Source: Agapanthus africanus | Lineage: Eukaryota; Streptophyta; Magnoliopsida; Asparagales; Amaryllidaceae | NCBI GenBank assembly: GCA_030015575.1 | Contig: CM057344.1 | Span: 186,761,044-186,825,043, forward strand | Reading direction: 5' to 3' | DNA length: 64,000 nucleotides | Shown here: positions 60,372 to 64,000 of the stretch, in pieces | Layout: each line of letters starts with the position of its first letter | Position numbering within the stretch: position 1 is the stretch's first letter | Notes under the pieces: model-generated | Database searches by the model: none | Told to the model about the DNA's origin: nothing | What the model saw: the letters and a program-made list of their open reading frames with translations, nothing else | Program-made: the position numbers and the translations under genes

Positions 60372-61745
60372 CGTATGTTAACCGATAGACGGGGACTAAG
60401 TGGCGCTTTTAGTTTCATATATGAGTATCGATGAGAATATGAAGGTTTCATATTATCATCGAGTATCATATATTGGTTTTAACTTGAACATCTCGAATCA
60501 CTCTCTAATTATGCGTTTGTTGTGTATTCTTGTTGTATGTGTGTGTTCCAGCTGTCGGGGGTAAGGCTTCTATCGCATTAAGAATGTATATAGCAAACAC
60601 CCATCACTTGTGCTTTCAACCGTTTTGAGTAAATTTCGGCAGCACCTCCCCGCTGTTCTCCGAGTACACTGTAATAGAATAGATAATCATTTTAAAGCTG
60701 TGAAACAACGTTGAAATGAACATCTAATCTATCTTTGTACAAGGAGAACCAGCGGAAAGGTACCGATAAAATATCTCGAAACGGATGAAAACACAAATGA
60801 ATGAAGGTGTTTGCTTTATACACTCCTAACTTGTCCACACGGGACAAATCTATCGGTTACCATACGATTGAATCTTCTCGTCGCATAGACTATACGATGG
60901 TTGTTAGTATCGAGCTATACCGTCTGATATTTAACAACGTTCGTATAGTTCTATGTCACGACGAACATCGCACGTATGTTAACCGATAGACGGGGACTAA
61001 GTGGCGCTTTTAGTTTCATATATGAGTATCGATGAGAATATGAAGGTTTCATATTATCATCGAGTATCATATATTGGTTTTAACTTGAACATCTCTAATC
61101 ACTCTCTAATTATGCGTTTGTTGTGTATTCTTGTTGTATGTGTGTGTTCCGGCTGTCGGGGGTAAGGCTTCTATCGCATTAAGAATGTATAAAGCGAACA
61201 CCCATCACTTGTGCTTTCAACCGTTTCGAGTAAATTTCGGCAGCACCTCCCCGCTGTTCTCCGAATACACTGTAATAGAATAGATAATCATTTCAAAACT
61301 GTGAAACAACGTTGAAATGAACAGCTAATCTATCTTTGTACACGGAGAACCAGCGGATAGGTACCGACGAAATATCTCGAAACGGATGAAAACACAAGTG
61401 AATGAAGGTGTTTGCTTTATACATTCCGAACTTGTTAACACGGGACAAATCTATCGGTTACCATACGATTGAATCTTCTCGTCGCATAGACTATACGACG
61501 GTTGTTAGTATCGAGCTATACCGTCCGATATTTAACAACCTTCGTATAGTTCTATGTCACGATGAACATCGCACGTATGTTAACCGATGGACGGGGACTA
61601 AGTGGCGCTTTTAGTTTCATATATGAGTATCGATGAGAATATGAAGGTTTCATATTATCATCGAGTATCATATATTGGTTTTAACTTGAATATCTTGAAT
61701 CACTATCTAATTATGCGTTTGTTGTGCATTCGTGTTGTATGTGTA
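60372..61745. repeat. 601-bp tandem repeat in CACTA leader intron, 2.3 copies
   Basis: Copies start with CGTATGTTAACCGAT at 60372, 60973 and 61574 (exact 601-bp period); the third is partial, ending near 61745. Identity between the full copies is high, with only scattered substitutions, so amplification is recent. Each copy contains a long imperfect hairpin of about 25-bp arms around AATATGAAGGTTTCATATT (near 60418-60475, 61019-61076, 61620-61677). Confidence 0.9.
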
Positions 61746-62700
61746 ACTTGATTTTAAACCATTGAGATTAAGATTGATAGAACTGATCATCCTACATTGC
61801 AATGTCATTCATCTACCAAAAACTATTATTGCAATGGCATTCATCTATAACAATCAACAATTAAAACTACAAATGTAGGAAATTGATATCAAAAGCGTTA
61901 TACGCAACATATGAATTCACATGACTGAAACATGCATCAAAAAAACATGTTCATCCAAAAGAAATGCCACTGTCAACAAATATAGACAAATACGTCATAA
62001 AAACAGTAACTAATTAACAAGTTGATTAGCATCTGGATCAAGAAAATGATAGGAAAAACAATTGACTATGATATATAATGACAAGTCTATTACCATGACT
62101 CTCGACTAACAAAGGTGGCTTTTCGTCCTCGGTAGCATGATAATTGGGATTTCATGGCGAATAAAAATATGCATATGCCATTTGACCGGGTACTTCAATA
62201 GGAAACACAATGAGGTCGGGTGTACTGAAGTACGCTTTGTATTTCGCTATATCAGGTGATGAAGCCCAAGCCCTAGCTAGCCCCAGCCCCACCCCAACCG
62301 AACCCTATCGAAGGTAAAGAACGTCCTTACACTTTCATATTTCTATTAATGATGCAAGTCTCCACCAAATTAAATTCTTGCAATATCATTCTTTTTAGAG
62401 TATGTCTAATTTAAAAGATAGAATTTTCAAAGTTGGGCAACCAAGAAAAAGTAACAAGGGATTTTACATACATGTCAAAGCTTTGATTATTTATTTATTT
62501 ATTTTCCATTTCATATTAGTAATTTTATATGTTTGATGATGGCAAGAAATATAAATTATATTAGAACATTGTACATACCTAATTTGCACTTGAAATCGGT
62601 TTTTTCTTTTATCAGTACTCGTTGACATACAGTAACAAACAATGTTTGATTAGAAGGACCCAAGATTTTCTCGATCAACAATAATTTTAGTAATCAAACT
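61746..62700. other. AT-rich non-coding part of CACTA
   Basis: Between the tandem repeat and the C-rich minisatellite. I see no coding frame, structured repeat or recognisable domain. It is probably intron of the transposase transcript. Confidence 0.4.
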
Positions 62701-62739
62701 AGGCTAAAATTGCTGGAAATTTCTCTCAGGTTTGCCAAA

Positions 62740-62997
62740 TTCAGCAAACCCCAGCCCCAGCCCAGCCCCACCACAACCCCAACCTAACCCCAGCCCCAGT
62801 CCCAGCCCAGCCCCAGCCCCAGCCCCAACCCAACCCAGCCCCAACCTAACCCTAACCCCACCCCCAGCCCCAGCTAAACCCCAACCCCAACCCTAACCCT
62901 AACCCCAGCCCCAGCCCCAGCCGAACCCCAACCCCAACCGCAACCCCTGCCGAACCCCAACCCCAACCGCAACCCCAGCCCCAGCCATGAACCCTAG
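62740..62997. repeat. C-rich minisatellite with telomere-like units
   Basis: About 260 bp of degenerate CCCCAGCCCCAACC and CCCTAA units, strongly strand-asymmetric (C on plus, G on minus). Some parts read CCCTAACCCTAACCCC, but units vary between 5 and 7 bases and are mixed with CCCCAG, so this is a simple-repeat expansion and not a telomere. The G-rich strand could form quadruplexes. Confidence 0.85.
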
Positions 62998-63040
62998 CCC
63001 TAAAATAATCAAAAATTTGTTTAATTAATGATTTACTAAC

Positions 63041-63158
63041 CTGTGCAGTGGAGGAGACGATCGATCGGTGGCGATGACGAAACGGAGGCGACGAAGAACG
63101 GTGATGAGAATGGCGGTGGCGACGACGAGAACGGCAATGGCGACGACGAGAACGACAT
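63041..63158 (-). other. Candidate 5' exon of the CACTA transposase transcript
   Basis: On the minus strand an ATG at 63158 opens a Ser/Pro-rich frame (MSFSSSPLPFSSSPPPF...) that ends at a good donor, GTTAGT, at 63040. The acceptor just above the TNP2 start (near 60240) could receive it, giving a leader intron of about 2.8 kb. The frame would not join in phase with the transposase, so it would act as an upstream frame or untranslated exon. Low confidence. Confidence 0.35.
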
Positions 63159-63254
63159 GAGAGATTTGGGGATTTTGGGTTCGCACGCGATCGAGAAAGA
63201 GAGAAAGAGATAATCAGCGTAGGCGATCTGTACCTTTTTAATTAAATCGCTATT

Positions 63255-63459
63255 TAGATGCCCCTACGGATTTGTCCGTGGGTCCTTGGTTTGCGGCTCT
63301 GTAGGGGCAAACACCAAATTAAGATTTAATATTTTTACTCTTGAACGTCTTGGACCGTAGGGGCAACCTTCTGGCCCTACAGCTTAATCCGTAGGGCCAA
63401 TATAAATCTGTCCCTATGGATTTCATTATCCGTAGGGGCAACCCCCTATTTTAGTAGTA
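63255..63459. repeat. CACTA right terminal and subterminal repeats
   Basis: Half-sites and palindromes of the same CCTACGGAT/ATCCGTAGG motif as at the left end (63261, 63290-63305, 63357, 63381-63401, 63412-63440), ending in the inverted repeat GTTGCCCC...TAGTAG. Fewer sites than on the left. This is the promoter side of both genes. Confidence 0.85.
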
Positions 63460-64000
63460 TCAACAGACGAAAAAGAGAAATTTTTGGTATCTTCCGTTAC
63501 TCTGTTAGGAGGCTAATGGCGAGTATCGGTTATGGTTTTAAAATCTTCTCAACCACTCTTCTTTTTCTAAAGTCCCTAAATTTTTTCACAAATTGGCTTT
63601 AACATTATGGTTTCAATCAAAAATCTCTTAAATTGATCAAGGAAACCGTTTCATTTTTCTCAAGTTTCTCGAACAACGAGTTTGTCGAGTGCCCTTGTCC
63701 CTTCAAATGCAAGCTTTGAGTTTGTGGCAATCTCGTATGAAAAGAGAGCGAATTCTTTAGTCTCTAAATCCTAATTTTCAACTAAGCGAGAATGTGAGTT
63801 TTTTTATGTGAGAAACACATGCCTAAACAACTGAAAGGTAAGATAACGGTTCAAGCACAAGCTTCAGTTACATCTTTCTAATTGGACACTAACTTTTGAT
63901 GAAAAACTAGTGAGGAGATCTTTTTAGTGCAATTTAAGTGAATGAGGGATTTTTTTTGAGTAAATATGAAGTATGAAAGGGATTTTTATTTATTAGTGAA
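63460..64000. other. Unassigned right flank
   Basis: AT-rich DNA beyond the CACTA end. No coding frame, repeat family or RNA gene recognised. Confidence 0.4.

Larger units (their letters stand above)
52908..63459 (-). mobile_element. CACTA (En/Spm) DNA transposon, about 10.5 kb
   Basis: Terminal inverted repeats are CTACTACAAATAAGGG at the left and, reverse complemented from the right, CTACTACTAAAATAGGGG, both running into GTTGCCCCTACGGAT. These are variants of the usual CACTAC ends; exact ends are uncertain by 1-2 bases and no 3-bp duplication is evident. Subterminal arrays of a CCTACGGAT/ATCCGTAGG palindrome lie at 52920-53410 and 63255-63450. Inside are a TNP2-type transposase and a Transposase_24-type gene, both minus strand. 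Together the two genes carry four in-frame stops in the model given here, so this copy is probably not autonomous. Confidence 0.9.

Noticed and set aside
60801-61614. Two similar small frames (62 and 70 codons) suggesting a duplicated small gene
   Set aside because: They are the same stretch of the 601-bp tandem repeat; no start context, domain or codon bias supports coding.
62740-62997. Telomeric array (CCCTAA units)
   Set aside because: Mixed with CCCCAG and CCCCAAC units of varying length; it fits a C-rich minisatellite inside the CACTA element.

Overview
The window is repeat-dense nuclear DNA of a flowering plant, and no host gene can be supported in it. The evidence for a plant is the set of Ty1/Copia retrotransposons primed with TGGTATCAGAGCC (complement of initiator Met-tRNA), the CACTA (En/Spm) transposon carrying a TNP2-type transposase plus a Transposase_24-type second gene, several MITE-like elements and many (TA)n tracts. 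The species cannot be named from the sequence. More than 90% of the window is mobile-element DNA.

Layout. (1) 1-7682: Copia-1, a decayed minus-strand Copia element whose left end lies outside the window. It appears to sit inside the LTR of Copia-2, a plus-strand fragment at 7683-10959. (2) 10960-13690: AT-rich DNA with one MITE-like element at 12089-12896. (3) 13690-49524: a four-level nest. Copia-3 (minus, outermost; 13690-13795 and 41804-49524) is interrupted by Copia-4 (plus, 13796-41803). Copia-4's 5' LTR is interrupted by GAG-1 (plus, 14321-32052), an LTR element that has a gag region but no visible pol. GAG-1's gag is interrupted by Copia-5 (plus, 17557-27462). Each of the three inner insertions is bounded by an exact 5-bp target duplication: CAAGA, GACAC and GGACC. 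LTR-LTR divergence falls inward, from about 5.5% (sampled) to 4.6% (sampled) to 2.6% (hand count of the full LTR), as nesting requires. (4) 49524-52907: a hAT-like non-autonomous element with an 8-bp duplication that holds another inverted-repeat element, then unassigned DNA. (5) 52908-63459: a CACTA transposon of about 10.5 kb. (6) 63460-64000: unassigned.

In the CACTA element both genes run on the minus strand. The TNP2-like transposase begins at 60231 with a 2.3-kb open first exon; its later exons carry three in-frame stops. Next to it is a second gene of about 573 codons, for which eleven exons can be traced in one continuous phase with one in-frame stop. The element's ends carry arrays of a CCTACGGAT/ATCCGTAGG palindrome, the probable binding sites for its own proteins.

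The strongest unexplained signal is a structured RNA element in the untranslated leaders of all five Copia copies. It is a stem-loop present three times per leader, about 85 nt apart, whose paired bases change together between families. Other signals worth a second look are an array of co-varying hairpins and a 20-bp minisatellite in GAG-1, a 60-bp-period CACGTG array in GAG-1's LTR, seven W-box cores within 65 bp of Copia-5's LTR, a Copia group that seems to have lost the main gag domain, and tandemly duplicated micro-exons in the second CACTA gene.
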